In this document: in pieces, positions 18,150-28,800 of the stretch
How the letters are laid out: each line of letters starts with the position of its first letter
Numbering within the stretch: position 1 is the first letter of the stretch
NCBI GenBank assembly: GCA_002790835.1
Contig: PFVX01000022.1
Location: forward strand, 1-64,000
From: a bacterium CG_4_9_14_3_um_filter_65_15
Lineage (GTDB): Bacteria > Krumholzibacteriota > Krumholzibacteriia > LZORAL124-64-63
DNA: 64,000 nt
Direction: 5' to 3'
Made by a program: the position numbers and the translations under genes
Notes under the pieces: model-generated
Database searches by the model: none
What the model saw: the letters and a program-made list of their open reading frames with translations, nothing else
Told to the model about the DNA's origin: nothing

Positions 18150-21100
18150 CTATCGCTTGTACAGATAATACGCCAGGGGGATGACCACCACCGTCAGGAC
18201 CGTCGACAGGAGCGAACCCATCATGAGGCTGATGGCCAGCCCCTGGAAGATGGGGTCGAACACCATGACGAACGAACCGGTCACCACCGTGCCGGCGGTC
18301 AGGGCGATGGGCAGGAAGCGCACGGCCCCCGATTCGATGACCGCGTCCTGCAGGTCCAGCCCGTCATTCAGGCGCGCCTCGATGAAATCGATGAGCAGGA
18401 CGCTGTTGCGCACCATGATGCCCGCCAGCGCGATCACCCCGATCATGGAGGTGGCGGTGAAGAAGGCGCCGAACATCAGGTGTCCGGGGATGATGCCCAC
18501 CAGCGTCAGGGGGATCGGGATCATCATCAGCAGGGGCACGGTGAAGTTCTGGAACATGCCCACGATCAGCAGGTAGATGATCACCAGCACCACGGCGAAG
18601 CTGATGCCAAGGTCGCGGAACACCTCGTAGGTGATGTGCCACTCCCCGTCCCACTTCATGGCGTACTCGTCCTCGGTCTGCGGTTGGACGGTGTTGAACT
18701 TCTTGATGTGGGTGCCGTCGGGCATGATCAGCTTGTCGATCTTCTTGTTCATGTCCAGGATGCCGTAGACGGGCGATTCCAGCTCCCCGGCCACGTCGGC
18801 GGTCACGTAGATCACCGACTTGAGGTCCTTGCGGTGGAGGCTCTTCTGGTTGACGTCCGTTTCCACCTTGATCACGTCCGACAGGGGAATCAGGGCGCCC
18901 GCGCGGCTGCCGATGTAGAGGTCGCCGAAGCTCTGGGGGTCGGAACGGTCGGCCAGGGGCAGGCGCACGTTGATGGGCACCGGCTCGGCCGCCGCGTCCA
19001 TGTGGACCAGGCCCTGGTCATAGCCGTTGAGCGCCACGCCGAGGGTCATGGCCACCTGCTGGGTGCTGACGCCGCGCACGGCGGCCCGATCGGTATCCAC
19101 GGCCAGGCGGTACCGGGTCTGGTCGCCCTCGACGAACCAGTCCACGTCGACCACGCCGGGGGTGGAGTTGAACACTTCCTTGATCTTGCGGGCGGCTTCG
19201 AGACGGCCCGCGAAAGTGGGTCCGTAGACCTCGGCCACCAGGGTCGACAACACCGGCGGTCCCGGCGGCACCTCGACGATCTTGACCGCGGCGCCGAAAG
19301 GGGCCGCCAGTTCGTCGATGGGGCCGCGCACCCGCTTGGCCAGGGCGTGGCTCTTGTCGCTGCGCTTGGCCTTGTCCACCAGGTTCACCTGGATGTCGGC
19401 CACGTTGGGCCCCTGGCGCAGGAAGTAGTGCCGCACCAGACCGGAGAAATTCACGGGAGCGGCCACGCCGGAATAGATCTGGTAGTCGGTCACTTCCGGC
19501 ACGGTGGACAGGTAGTCGCCGACCTCCCGGGCCAGCTGGGTCGTGGTCTCCAGGGTGGTCCCTTCGGGGGTGTCGATGATGACCTGGAATTCGCTCTTGT
19601 TGTCGAAGGGCAGCATCTTGACCTGCACGGTGCGGGTCACGAACAGGATCGTCGAGGCCCCCGTCAGCACGGCGACCACCAGGAGCGCCATGATCCCGCG
19701 CCGGGGGTTTGCCACGAGCGGGCGTACCAGCCGGTTGTAGACCTGGTAGATCTTGGTCTGCTGCAGACTGTAGCTGTCGGCTCCCCCGCCTTCGATGGTG
19801 CCGTCGCCCACCATGTCGTCGTGCCAGTGCTGTCGAGGTTTGAGCAGGCGCAGCGCCAGCCAGGGCGAGATGGTCAGGGCCACGAAGAGGCTGAAGACCA
19901 TGGCCAGCGACGCACCGACGGGCATGGGTCGCATGTAGGGTCCCATCAATCCGCGTACGAAGGCCATGGGCATCATGGACGCGATCACCGTCAAGGTTGC
20001 CATGATGGTGGGGTTGCCGACCTCGCGAATGGCGCCCAGGGCGATCTTCAGGCTGCGCTCCCCGGCCATCTGGAAATGACGGTGCATGTTCTCGACGATG
20101 ATGATCGTGGCGTCGATGACGATGCCGGTCACCAGGATCAGCGCGAACAGCGTCACCCGGTTCAGGGTGTAACCCTGGATGTAGTACACGAACAGGGTCA
20201 GCGAAAAGGTGGTGGGGATGGACAGGAAGATGATGGTCGCCCCCCGCCAGCCCATGGCGAAGAACACCACGATCACCGCCAGGAAGATGGCCAGGGCCAG
20301 GTTGCTGATCAGGCTGGATGCCTTGTCCTGGGCCGTTGCGCCGTAGTTGCGGGTCACGGTCACGTTGACGTCGTCGGGCAGCAGCCGCGGTCGCAGGGTC
20401 TCGATCTTCTCCAGCACGGCCTCGGCCACGCGGGTGGCGTCACTGCCCTTGCGCTTGGCCAGGGTGATGGTCACGGCGGGGTGCTCCGAACCCACGGCGT
20501 AGGCGTCGGTATCGATGCCCTGCTGGACCGCGGCCGGGCCCAGGCCCAGGAAGGTGTAGTTGTCGATCTCTCCCGGCCCGTCGGTCACCGTCGCAATGTC
20601 CATCAGGCGCACGGGTCGCTCGCCGAAACTGCCCACCACCAGGTTGGCCACGTCGCCGGCCGAGCGCAGGAACATGCCCGTCTCCACCAGGAATTGCCGG
20701 TTGCCGGTGGCGAACCCGCCCGAGGGCAGGTTCTGGTTCTGCATCTGCAGGGACGGCAGGATGGACAGGGTGGTCAGGTTGAAGGCCGCCATGCGCTGGG
20801 GGTCCAGCTGCACCTGCACGGTGCGTGGCCGGCCGCCGATGATCTCGCTCACCGAAACATCGGGGATGTCCATCACTTCGTTGCGCAGGACTCCGGCCAG
20901 CTGGCGCAGGCCGTAGCCGTCGTATTCGTCGCTCCACAGGGTCACCGCCATCATGGGCACGTCGTCGATGCTGCGGACCTTGATCAGGGGCGGCGTGATG
21001 TTCGGGGGCCACATGTCGGCGTTGCCGTACATCTTGTTGGCGATACGGGTCAGGGCCTTTTCCTGGTCGGTGCCGACGAGGAAGCGCGCCGTCACCAGGG

Positions 21101-21425
21101 AGAAGCTGGGGTAGCTGGAAGAGTAGACGTACTCGACGCCCTCGATCCCCCAGACCTTCTGTTCCATGGGCCGGGTGACGATGTTCTCGACTTCCTGGGG
21201 ACTGGCGCCCGGCATCATCACCAGGATGTCGATCATGGGCACGACGATCTGCGGTTCCTCCTCGCGCGGGGTCAGCGAGAGGGAGAACAGGCCCAGCAAC
21301 AGGATCGCGATGATGAGCAGCGGCGTGATCTTCGAATTGATGAAGACCCTGGCCAGGTTGGCGGCGAAGCCCAGGTTCAGCTTCGTCTCGGGCAACTCGG
21401 GCAGGGGATTCTGGCGCTGGTCCAT
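18150..21425 (-). CDS. RND efflux transporter permease (AcrB/CusA family)
   Basis: 1091 aa with RND repeats (SITPREEEPQIVVPMIDI-type N-terminus, GIVIDATIIIVENMHRH). Confidence 0.93.
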   Translation of the reverse strand: MDQRQNPLPELPETKLNLGFAANLARVFINSKITPLLIIAILLLGLFSLSLTPREEEPQIVVPMIDILVMMPGASPQEVENIVTRPMEQKVWGIEGVEYVYSSSYPSFSLVTARFLVGTDQEKALTRIANKMYGNADMWPPNITPPLIKVRSIDDVPMMAVTLWSDEYDGYGLRQLAGVLRNEVMDIPDVSVSEIIGGRPRTVQVQLDPQRMAAFNLTTLSILPSLQMQNQNLPSGGFATGNRQFLVETGMFLRSAGDVANLVVGSFGERPVRLMDIATVTDGPGEIDNYTFLGLGPAAVQQGIDTDAYAVGSEHPAVTITLAKRKGSDATRVAEAVLEKIETLRPRLLPDDVNVTVTRNYGATAQDKASSLISNLALAIFLAVIVVFFAMGWRGATIIFLSIPTTFSLTLFVYYIQGYTLNRVTLFALILVTGIVIDATIIIVENMHRHFQMAGERSLKIALGAIREVGNPTIMATLTVIASMMPMAFVRGLMGPYMRPMPVGASLAMVFSLFVALTISPWLALRLLKPRQHWHDDMVGDGTIEGGGADSYSLQQTKIYQVYNRLVRPLVANPRRGIMALLVVAVLTGASTILFVTRTVQVKMLPFDNKSEFQVIIDTPEGTTLETTTQLAREVGDYLSTVPEVTDYQIYSGVAAPVNFSGLVRHYFLRQGPNVADIQVNLVDKAKRSDKSHALAKRVRGPIDELAAPFGAAVKIVEVPPGPPVLSTLVAEVYGPTFAGRLEAARKIKEVFNSTPGVVDVDWFVEGDQTRYRLAVDTDRAAVRGVSTQQVAMTLGVALNGYDQGLVHMDAAAEPVPINVRLPLADRSDPQSFGDLYIGSRAGALIPLSDVIKVETDVNQKSLHRKDLKSVIYVTADVAGELESPVYGILDMNKKIDKLIMPDGTHIKKFNTVQPQTEDEYAMKWDGEWHITYEVFRDLGISFAVVLVIIYLLIVGMFQNFTVPLLMMIPIPLTLVGIIPGHLMFGAFFTATSMIGVIALAGIMVRNSVLLIDFIEARLNDGLDLQDAVIESGAVRFLPIALTAGTVVTGSFVMVFDPIFQGLAISLMMGSLLSTVLTVVVIPLAYYLYKR

Positions 21426-21426
21426 G

Positions 21427-22524
21427 TTACTTCACCACCTTGTCGCCCTCGGCCAGGGGCTGCTGGCTCGATAGCACCACGGTCTCGCCGCCGGCCAGGC
21501 CGGAAAGGGCTTCGGTCCGGTCACCGTGCGGGCGACCCAGGCGGATCCAACGCAGGTGGGCGGTCCCATCGTCGCGGACCAGCCACACGCCCGTCAGCTG
21601 ACCCCGGCGGATGATGGAAGTGGAAGGCACCAGGACCTTCGACGCCGCGGGTCCGTGCAGGACGACCCGGGCGAACATGCCGCTGCGGAGCCTGCCGTCG
21701 GTGTTGTCCAGGGCGGCCTCGATGTCGTAGGTGCGGCTGCCGGGGTTGGCGGTGGGGACGATCTTGGTGATTTCCGCCTGGTAGACGGCTCGGTCCAGGG
21801 AGGTGACGTCGATCCGCACGGGATCGCCGATCCTCAGGCTGGAGATGTCCTTCTCGCCCACATGGGCCACGACCTTCATGCGCGCGGTATCCTCGAGGAT
21901 CAGCAGGGGCATGCCGGGGTTGGCCATGTCGCCCGCCTCGATCATCTTGCGGCCCACGACACCGTCGACCGGAGCGACGATGTCCACGTAGCCGAGGTGC
22001 ACGTTGACCTCACGCAGCCCGGCCTTGGCCATCTCCAGGCCGGCGGCGGCGCGGTCGCGTCCGGTCAGGACGTCGTCGAGCTGCTGGCGGGAGACGGCTT
22101 TCGCGGCGTACAGGTTCTCGAAGCGCTCGGCCATCTTCTCGGCGTTGGCCAGGACGGCCTTCGCCTCGGAAATGCCCGCCTCGGCCTGGGCTTTCTTGGC
22201 CATCAGGTCGGTATCGTCGATGCTCAGCAGAGGAGCGCCCTTGCGGACCGGTTGGCCCTCGGCGATGTGGATCTTCTTGACCCAGCCCATCATCCGCGTG
22301 GAGATCGTGATCGAGGTCTCGGCCTCGAGGCTGCCCACGGCGATCATATCCCGCGGGACTTCCTCGCGCTGGACGCCGGCGGTCTCGCAGCTGACGGTTT
22401 TCGGCTCCGGGGCGTTGGTCTCGGAGCTTTTCGTGCATCCGCTCAGCAGGGTCAGGACCGTGCCGGTCAGCACGGTCGCTGCGGCCAGTTTTCCCCCGAG
22501 GGTATTGCGGCGTGTCGTTGCCAT
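21427..22524 (-). CDS. RND periplasmic adaptor (HlyD/MFP family)
   Basis: Lipobox LLSGCTKS, barrel-sandwich hybrid VKKIHIAEGQPVRKGAPLLSID; adjacent to RND. Confidence 0.9.
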   Translation of the reverse strand: MATTRRNTLGGKLAAATVLTGTVLTLLSGCTKSSETNAPEPKTVSCETAGVQREEVPRDMIAVGSLEAETSITISTRMMGWVKKIHIAEGQPVRKGAPLLSIDDTDLMAKKAQAEAGISEAKAVLANAEKMAERFENLYAAKAVSRQQLDDVLTGRDRAAAGLEMAKAGLREVNVHLGYVDIVAPVDGVVGRKMIEAGDMANPGMPLLILEDTARMKVVAHVGEKDISSLRIGDPVRIDVTSLDRAVYQAEITKIVPTANPGSRTYDIEAALDNTDGRLRSGMFARVVLHGPAASKVLVPSTSIIRRGQLTGVWLVRDDGTAHLRWIRLGRPHGDRTEALSGLAGGETVVLSSQQPLAEGDKVVK

Positions 22525-22543
22525 GAAGGAGAGCCTCCTGGAG

Positions 22544-23995
22544 TTAGCGATCCTGTTCGGGGTTCGCGTTCGAGTCCCGGCGGTCGAGCACGTCGGCGCC
22601 GACGGGGACCGCAGCCATGTATTCGAGTCGGGCCAGGCCGACCTGGTAGTCGTGCAGGGCCTGGACGAGGTTGCCTTCGGCCATGTTGGCCGCCGCCTGG
22701 GTATCCAGAAGGTCGACCATGCTGACCAGACCTTCGCGATACTGGTTGGTGACGATGCGCAGCCCCTCGCGGGCGGAAGTCACCGCCTCACGCGCCACCG
22801 CCACCTTGTCGTGGGCGGCGGCGAGGTTGAGCCAGGCCTCGGTGGCCTGGACGCCGGCCTGGCGGGTTTCGAAATCGGCCATGTATCGGGCCGCCCGTTC
22901 CTGGGCGCGCGCCTTCTTCAACGCGCTGATGTTCTGCAGCCCCTTGAAGACATCCCAGGTGGCGTACACCCCGAGGGTCCAACTGTCGGCGTCGTTTCCG
23001 AAGATCTTGTCCTGGCTGTAGTAGTCCTTCTGCACGCCGAGATTCACGTGCGGGAGCATGGCCCCGCGGGCGACGCCAACCATCTTGCCTGCGGCATCGG
23101 CCTGCTTCCGCCGGGCGGCGATGTCCGCGCGGCTTCGGGAGCCGGCGGGATCGAACTGCGCCGGGGGTGGGGTCACGGGTTCGACTTCCAGATCCCGGGC
23201 CACAGCCAGGGGGAGGTCGGTGTCCACGGCCGTCAGGAGCTTGATGTATTGCCCGGCCACCGCGACCATGTTCTGGACCTCGATGAACCGCTGCTGCAGG
23301 CCGCTGAGATAGACCTTGGCCTGGAGCAGGTCGGCCTCGGTCGCCATCTCGTTGTCCACCATGGACTGGGCTTGGCCCACGTGCCCCTCGGCCGAAGCCA
23401 CCGCGGCCTTCATCACGCGTTCGTAAGCCTGGGCCAGGGCCAGCCCTTCGTAGGCCTCGATCGCCTTCAAGGCCACGGTCTGTCCGGCACGCTGGTGGTC
23501 GAGGGAGGCGGCGTCGCTGGCGGCGTTGGCCGCCTGCTTGCCGAACAACCCCATGCCGCCGTTGAAAAGCGGCTGCAGCAACTGCAGGCGCGTGATGCGT
23601 TGATTGGTCTCGCCGGGATAATTCAGCCCCACGGGGCCGAAGTCGGTCTGCGGGTTGACCGCGCGGTTCTGCAGGCGGAAACCGAAGCTGCTGAGGGCGT
23701 CGTCGCTGCGCAAGAAGAACTCGCCCAGTTGCATTTGGGGCAGGAAGCCCCGCCAGGCGCCCTGGGCGTCGGCGGCGGCGGCATCCTGCATGGCCTGCGA
23801 GGCGGCGAGCATCTCGTTGCCCTGGCGGGCCGACAGCAGGATCTTGCCTCGATCCACGAAGAGGGTGTCGTCGTGCACGACGCCGATCCGGGTAACGTCA
23901 TTGGCCGCGGTGGCGGTGTTCTCGGCGGCGCTGCCGTTGACGGGGACCACCGCCGGGATCAGAAGCATGAGGATTCCGATTCCTTTGCGAATCAT
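22544..23995 (-). CDS. TolC family outer-membrane channel
   Basis: Long coiled repeats, signal peptide, operon position. Confidence 0.9.
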   Translation of the reverse strand: MIRKGIGILMLLIPAVVPVNGSAAENTATAANDVTRIGVVHDDTLFVDRGKILLSARQGNEMLAASQAMQDAAAADAQGAWRGFLPQMQLGEFFLRSDDALSSFGFRLQNRAVNPQTDFGPVGLNYPGETNQRITRLQLLQPLFNGGMGLFGKQAANAASDAASLDHQRAGQTVALKAIEAYEGLALAQAYERVMKAAVASAEGHVGQAQSMVDNEMATEADLLQAKVYLSGLQQRFIEVQNMVAVAGQYIKLLTAVDTDLPLAVARDLEVEPVTPPPAQFDPAGSRSRADIAARRKQADAAGKMVGVARGAMLPHVNLGVQKDYYSQDKIFGNDADSWTLGVYATWDVFKGLQNISALKKARAQERAARYMADFETRQAGVQATEAWLNLAAAHDKVAVAREAVTSAREGLRIVTNQYREGLVSMVDLLDTQAAANMAEGNLVQALHDYQVGLARLEYMAAVPVGADVLDRRDSNANPEQDR

Positions 23996-24011
23996 GTCGG
24001 ACTTCTCCTGG

Positions 24012-24239
24012 TTAAGCGGCGTCGCCGGTCGAATCGGGCACGCCCAGTTTGCGCAGGATGGAGGACATCAGGCACCATTTCGTCAGGCCGCTCTGGAAGA
24101 GGTTGGCGCCCACGAACGCGGTGAACCAAAGCCAGTTGGGATGGACGAAATGGGCCAGGGCCAAACTGCCCAGGATCATGGCCCCCGCAATGACGTGAAG
24201 GAGGCGGTCGACGGTCATGTCAGGATCTCCTTGGCTCAT
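24012..24239 (-). CDS. DUF2892 (YgaP-like TM) protein
   Basis: MTVDRLLHVIAGAMILGSLALAHFVHPNWLWFTAFVGANLFQSGLTKWCLMSSILRKLG. Confidence 0.85.
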   Translation of the reverse strand: MSQGDPDMTVDRLLHVIAGAMILGSLALAHFVHPNWLWFTAFVGANLFQSGLTKWCLMSSILRKLGVPDSTGDAA

Positions 24240-24452
24240 GGGCCTCGGCCGGAAAGGGGCCGGCCCCCTTAAATCAACTATCTGCGAATATTAAAATTTA
24301 ATCAGTTCATTGTCAAGAGGGTTTTTGTGGAACCGTTAGAACCTTAACAGGTTGTTCCTCCCCGTCAATTCCTCTGGTGGGTGGCGAGCGACGGCCCTTG
24401 CAGGTAATGTGGGCTGCGGCCTTGTGGCACCGAGCCCAAACTGGAGGATAGC

Positions 24453-25394
24453 ATGTCCGCGCCACCGCAACGAGAGCTTTTGATCGCCCGACCTCGCGGG
24501 TTTTGCGCCGGGGTCGATCGCGCCATCGCCGTGGTCAATCTTCTGCTGGAACAGAACGGCGCACCGCTGCATGTGCGGCGGGAGATCGTGCACAACAAGT
24601 CCGTGGTCGAGGATTTCCGGGCGCGAGGCGTGGTTTTCGTGGATGAACTGGGCGAGGTGCCCGACGGCCAGGTGGTCGTGTTCAGCGCCCATGGCGTGTC
24701 ACCGGCCGTGCGGGAGGACGCCGATCGGCGCGGCCTGCGGGTCGTGGATGCCACGTGCCCGCTGGTGACCAAGGTCCACCAGGAGATCGTCAAGCACGCC
24801 GCCGAGGGTTATCGGTTGATTCTCATCGGGCACGCGGGCCACGACGAGGTTCTGGGGACCATGGGCGAAGCGCCGGATCGCATCACCCTGGTGACGAGCG
24901 TGGCGGATGTGGCCGCACTGGATTTTCCCGCCGGAACGCCGCTGGCCTACGCCACGCAGACCACTTTGAGCGTCGATGAAACGCACGACATCGTGGCCGC
25001 TCTCAAGGCCCGTTACCCCGATCTGCACGAACCCCGGCGCAGCGATATCTGCTACGCGACCCAGAATCGGCAGGATGCCGTCAAGGCGCTGGTTCAGGCG
25101 GGCGTTCAGCATCTGCTGGTGGTGGGCTCGCGGACCAGCAGCAACAGCCGGCGCCTGTGCGAGGTGGCCGAGAATCTGGGGGCATCGGCTTCCCTCATCG
25201 ACAGCAGCGAGGACATCGACCCCGGCCGCCTGAGCTCCGTCGCGGTCCTGGGCTTGACTGCCGGAGCCTCGGCGCCCGAACACCTGGTTCAGAATGTCGT
25301 GGTTCATTTGCGCCGGGAAGGCTGGAATCCGCGGGAATTGGTGACCCTGGAAGAAAATGTCGCCTTCAGCCTACCTAGTGAGTTGATTGGATGA
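24453..25394 (+). CDS. ispH: 4-hydroxy-3-methylbut-2-enyl diphosphate reductase
   Basis: ARPRGFCAGVDRAIAVV, FSAHGVSP, DATCPLVTKVH, ICYATQNRQDAV, VVGSRTSSNSRRLCEVA. Confidence 0.97.
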   Translation: MSAPPQRELLIARPRGFCAGVDRAIAVVNLLLEQNGAPLHVRREIVHNKSVVEDFRARGVVFVDELGEVPDGQVVVFSAHGVSPAVREDADRRGLRVVDATCPLVTKVHQEIVKHAAEGYRLILIGHAGHDEVLGTMGEAPDRITLVTSVADVAALDFPAGTPLAYATQTTLSVDETHDIVAALKARYPDLHEPRRSDICYATQNRQDAVKALVQAGVQHLLVVGSRTSSNSRRLCEVAENLGASASLIDSSEDIDPGRLSSVAVLGLTAGASAPEHLVQNVVVHLRREGWNPRELVTLEENVAFSLPSELIG

Positions 25395-25415
25395 CAAGAA
25401 GTTATGCCCATATCT

Positions 25416-25429
25416 ATGCAGATTTGCAT
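25416..25429. promoter_or_regulatory. Dyad ATGCA-GATT-TGCAT upstream of arsR
   Basis: Perfect 5-bp arms in AT-rich intergenic DNA, similar in style to ArsR/SmtB operators. Confidence 0.4.
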
Positions 25430-25519
25430 AAATTGGACTTTACACCGTTCAATTGACCGTCTATCATCGTCTTAACGCAACCCGTTGGCCGGCATGACCC
25501 CAGCTCGGTTCGACGGCCG

Positions 25520-25882
25520 GTGTATCACTCTGGTGAGGTCACGGGTATGGAAAAAAAACTGTACGAAATGCAAGCCGAGCTCTGCAAGACCCTGTCGAAT
25601 CCCAAGCGTTTGGAGATCCTGGATATTCTCAAGGAACGCGACGAGATCTCGGTCAACGACTTGGCGGAATTGCTGGAGATTCCCAAGGCCAATACGTCCC
25701 AACACTTGGCCGTGCTGCGCCAGGCGCGAGTGGTGAACACCCGCAAGGACGGCATCAACGTCTACTATAGCCTCCGGTCGGACAAGATTTCCGAAGCCTG
25801 CGCCCTGACCCGCCAGATCCTCCTGGAGAGGCTGCAGGATCAGGTCAACCTGTCGGATCTGATCCAGAAGAACCAGACCTGA
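25520..25882 (+). CDS. ArsR-family winged-helix regulator
   Basis: LSNPKRLEILDILKERDEISVNDLAELLEIPKANTSQHLAVLRQARVVNTRKDGINVYYSL. Confidence 0.93.
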   Translation: MYHSGEVTGMEKKLYEMQAELCKTLSNPKRLEILDILKERDEISVNDLAELLEIPKANTSQHLAVLRQARVVNTRKDGINVYYSLRSDKISEACALTRQILLERLQDQVNLSDLIQKNQT

Positions 25883-25888
25883 CCCCCG

Positions 25889-28800
25889 TTACGGCAGCAG
25901 GGTTTTTGCCAGACGATCCACCAGCAGGTGGATCGTCTGCGTATCGGGCCTCAGGGGGGCGGGCCAGCTCTGCGAATCGGTCGTCAGTTTCCGGATGACG
26001 TCGTCCGGTCCCGGCGGGACGTCATCCACGATGTATCCTGCCTGTCGCAGGTCGGATTCCAGTTCATTCACCTTGGCCTGCTGGAGGCGCTTGACCTTCT
26101 TCTCCCGCAACCCCGCGATCAATTCCTTGCCGCTGCCGCAGACCTTTTCCCGGAATTCCTGGATCTGCGGCAGCAATCCGGAACTCCCCAGGACGCTCTC
26201 CTGCAGGATCTGCGGCGTTATCCGCGGGGGGCGGCCACGCCGCCACAGGGGAAGGAACTGGTGCCAGAGCTTGACCACGGCGTCGAGACGCTCGGTTTCG
26301 GCGGGAGTGACGGTGCCGCCTTCGGCCAGTTGCACCTTGGCCTGGCGCCAGCGGCCCACTGTCGAGACGCCCGCGGTCAACAGGCGGTGCAGCAGGGGCA
26401 AGTCCCCACTCAACAGATAGAACAGGTGGAGGGCTTCGGGTTCGTCGAATAGCCCAGGTTGCGGAACCTGGAGCGCCGCGGCGTAGGCGGCGCCGTCCAT
26501 GCCCGCCGGGTCGGGGGGCAACAGGTCCGCTCGCCGTTCCTCGGACCAGACGGACAGGATGTCCGGGGGCGTCGCGGCGGCGGTTTTTCGCACCTCGGCC
26601 AGGTCGACGACATGGGGGGGATCCAGGTTTTCCCGGGCGAGAATCTTCCGCCAGGCGTCCACCTCGCTGGGACGGGCGCAGATGGAGATGATCTGCAGGC
26701 CTTTTTCCCTGGCGATCCGTCCCAGGCCGACCACGGCGGCGGCGAAGCGTTCGGGGTCGCTGGTGGTCAAGGCGTCGTCCAGGAACAGAGGGGGATGGTC
26801 TGGAATGTTCTGCGCCGCCAGGAAACCCATGCGGACCGCCAGCAACAGCTGGGTTCGCGTGCCGGTGGAAAGTCGCGCGAGGTCCAGGTCGAGCCGGGTG
26901 TCGGGGTCGTGCACCACGAAGGTGGATTGTCCGTCCGCCAGGGGAGAGCAGGCCAGCGTGTAGGGCAGGCCGGTGATGAGATCCAGGAGATCCTCGGCGC
27001 GGTCCAGGGCGTCCGGTCGCGTCGTGTTGCTGTATTCCCTGGAGACTTCATCCAGGAGAAGGCAACCCAGGCCGTCCTCCAGCCGGGTGCGCCAGGTAGC
27101 GGCGAGATTCCCCTCGAGGCGGGCCTCGTCGGCCAGGGCGGATTCCAGATCATGGCCCTGGGACGCGGCCTCGAGTTCTGCGCTCAGGGCGCCGATGCTC
27201 GTGTTGATTTCGTCGGCCCGTGCGGCGAGATCCTCCTCCTGAAGCAGGCGTTCGGCAATTGCGCCGGGTTCCCATTGCCGGGGGTCGTCGTCGGGAAAGA
27301 AGCGGTCCAACGCGGCGAGTCCACGGTCGAGCTGCTGGAGTCGGCCTTCGGTCTCCTTGATGCGGTCGACCAGGTCATGATGGCGGCTTCCGGCCCGTTG
27401 CAGTTGTTCCAGATCGCGACGATTCCGGTGGTCGGCATCCAGCTCGAGGGAGCGGAACAGTTCCTCGTCATCCTGCTCGTACCGTTGGCCCAGGCGCTCC
27501 AGGCGGTCGCACTCCAGCCGGGCGGCCGCCAGATCCTGGCCGAGCTGCGCCCGGTCGGACCACTCCCGGTCCAGGCGGACCAGGGCCCCGCGCGCGGCTT
27601 CGCCGTCGTCCACCGTGGGCCGGCCCAGGCGGACCAGAAGAGTGTTGACCGCATCCCGAACCAGGTCCCGTTGTTGCCGGGCGGCGGCTTCCGCGCTGCG
27701 GGCCTTGGCCAGGCGGCGCCGTTCATCCTGGGCGTTTCGCACGCGGTCCAGCACGAGGAACCCATCGGCATCTTCCAGGTCCAGGGAGACGCCGTGGGCC
27801 TGCAAAAGATCGGTCAGGCGGGAGCGGGCTTGGTCCCGCTTCAACTCGGCGTCCCGCAGACGCAGCTCGTGTTCGGCGCCCGTAACGGGAGATCCCCGCC
27901 GGGTGGCCACCAGGATGATGCCGCCGGCCAACCCCAGGGCGCATACGACGCCGCCCCAGAGGCGGAGGTCCGGCGCCAGGAACATCAGCGCCAGGCCGAT
28001 CAGGGCCGTCATGGCCGGGGCGATCCCCAGCACCCACGTTCGCTGCGGAGCGCCGGCTGGTGCATGGTCCCCCAGGTCACGCAGACCATCGGCAATGGCG
28101 CGCCGGTCCCGGTACTTCTCCCAGGCGTCCTGGATGCGACGCACGGTGTCCGCATCGAGATCGCCGGCCACGCTGTCGGAGTCGGAAAGACCGGAGGTGG
28201 ACTCCGCGCCGGACCATTCGGCCACGGTGCGACGAGCCTGGTCCAGACGGGCTTCCGCCTCCTTCAGTTCCGTGATGCGGCCCTCCAGCTCCGCCCGGTC
28301 CCCGGCCTGGTCCGGGGCGGAGGTCGGTGGGTCGGCCGGAAGTTTGCCCTGCAGATCATCACAGCGGGACCGCGCGTTTTCCAGCTCCGCGCGGACGTTC
28401 TGCAGGTCCTGCCGCCGCTGGTCGAACAAGTCGAGATCCTGGGCGCCCATCCTGGCCGCGCCGGGGGCCAGGGCCCCGAGTTCGCTGCGCAGATCCTCCA
28501 GTTCCCGTTCCAGATCCCGGCGGTCGCGGAGGGCCGCCAGGAGATCCCGGCGTTCCCGCGCCAGACGGGCTTGCCCGCTGTCCCGTTCGAGATTCTTCAG
28601 TTTGCGGCGATCCTGATCCAGGGCCTCCTGGCGGCTGGTGATCGTCCGGACCCGGCGCCGAGCCTCCTCCAGGTCGCGTTTCAGGACCCGGATACTCAGC
28701 CCCGAAGTCGTGAAAAGGGAATCCCGCAGGCCGGCGGTATCGAGCCCACCGGCCAAATCCACCGTCAGCCGCCGGGCGAGGTCGGCGTCGTCGCCGTCCA

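Noticed and set aside
18480-21614. 1044-aa plus-strand ORF opposite the RND permease
   Set aside because: Low-complexity H/G/D/Q-rich translation antisense to a clear RND gene; typical high-GC shadow ORF
22560-22580. GTTCGAGTCCC, resembling a tRNA T-arm
   Set aside because: Lies inside the TolC-family coding region; no acceptor, D or anticodon stems around it
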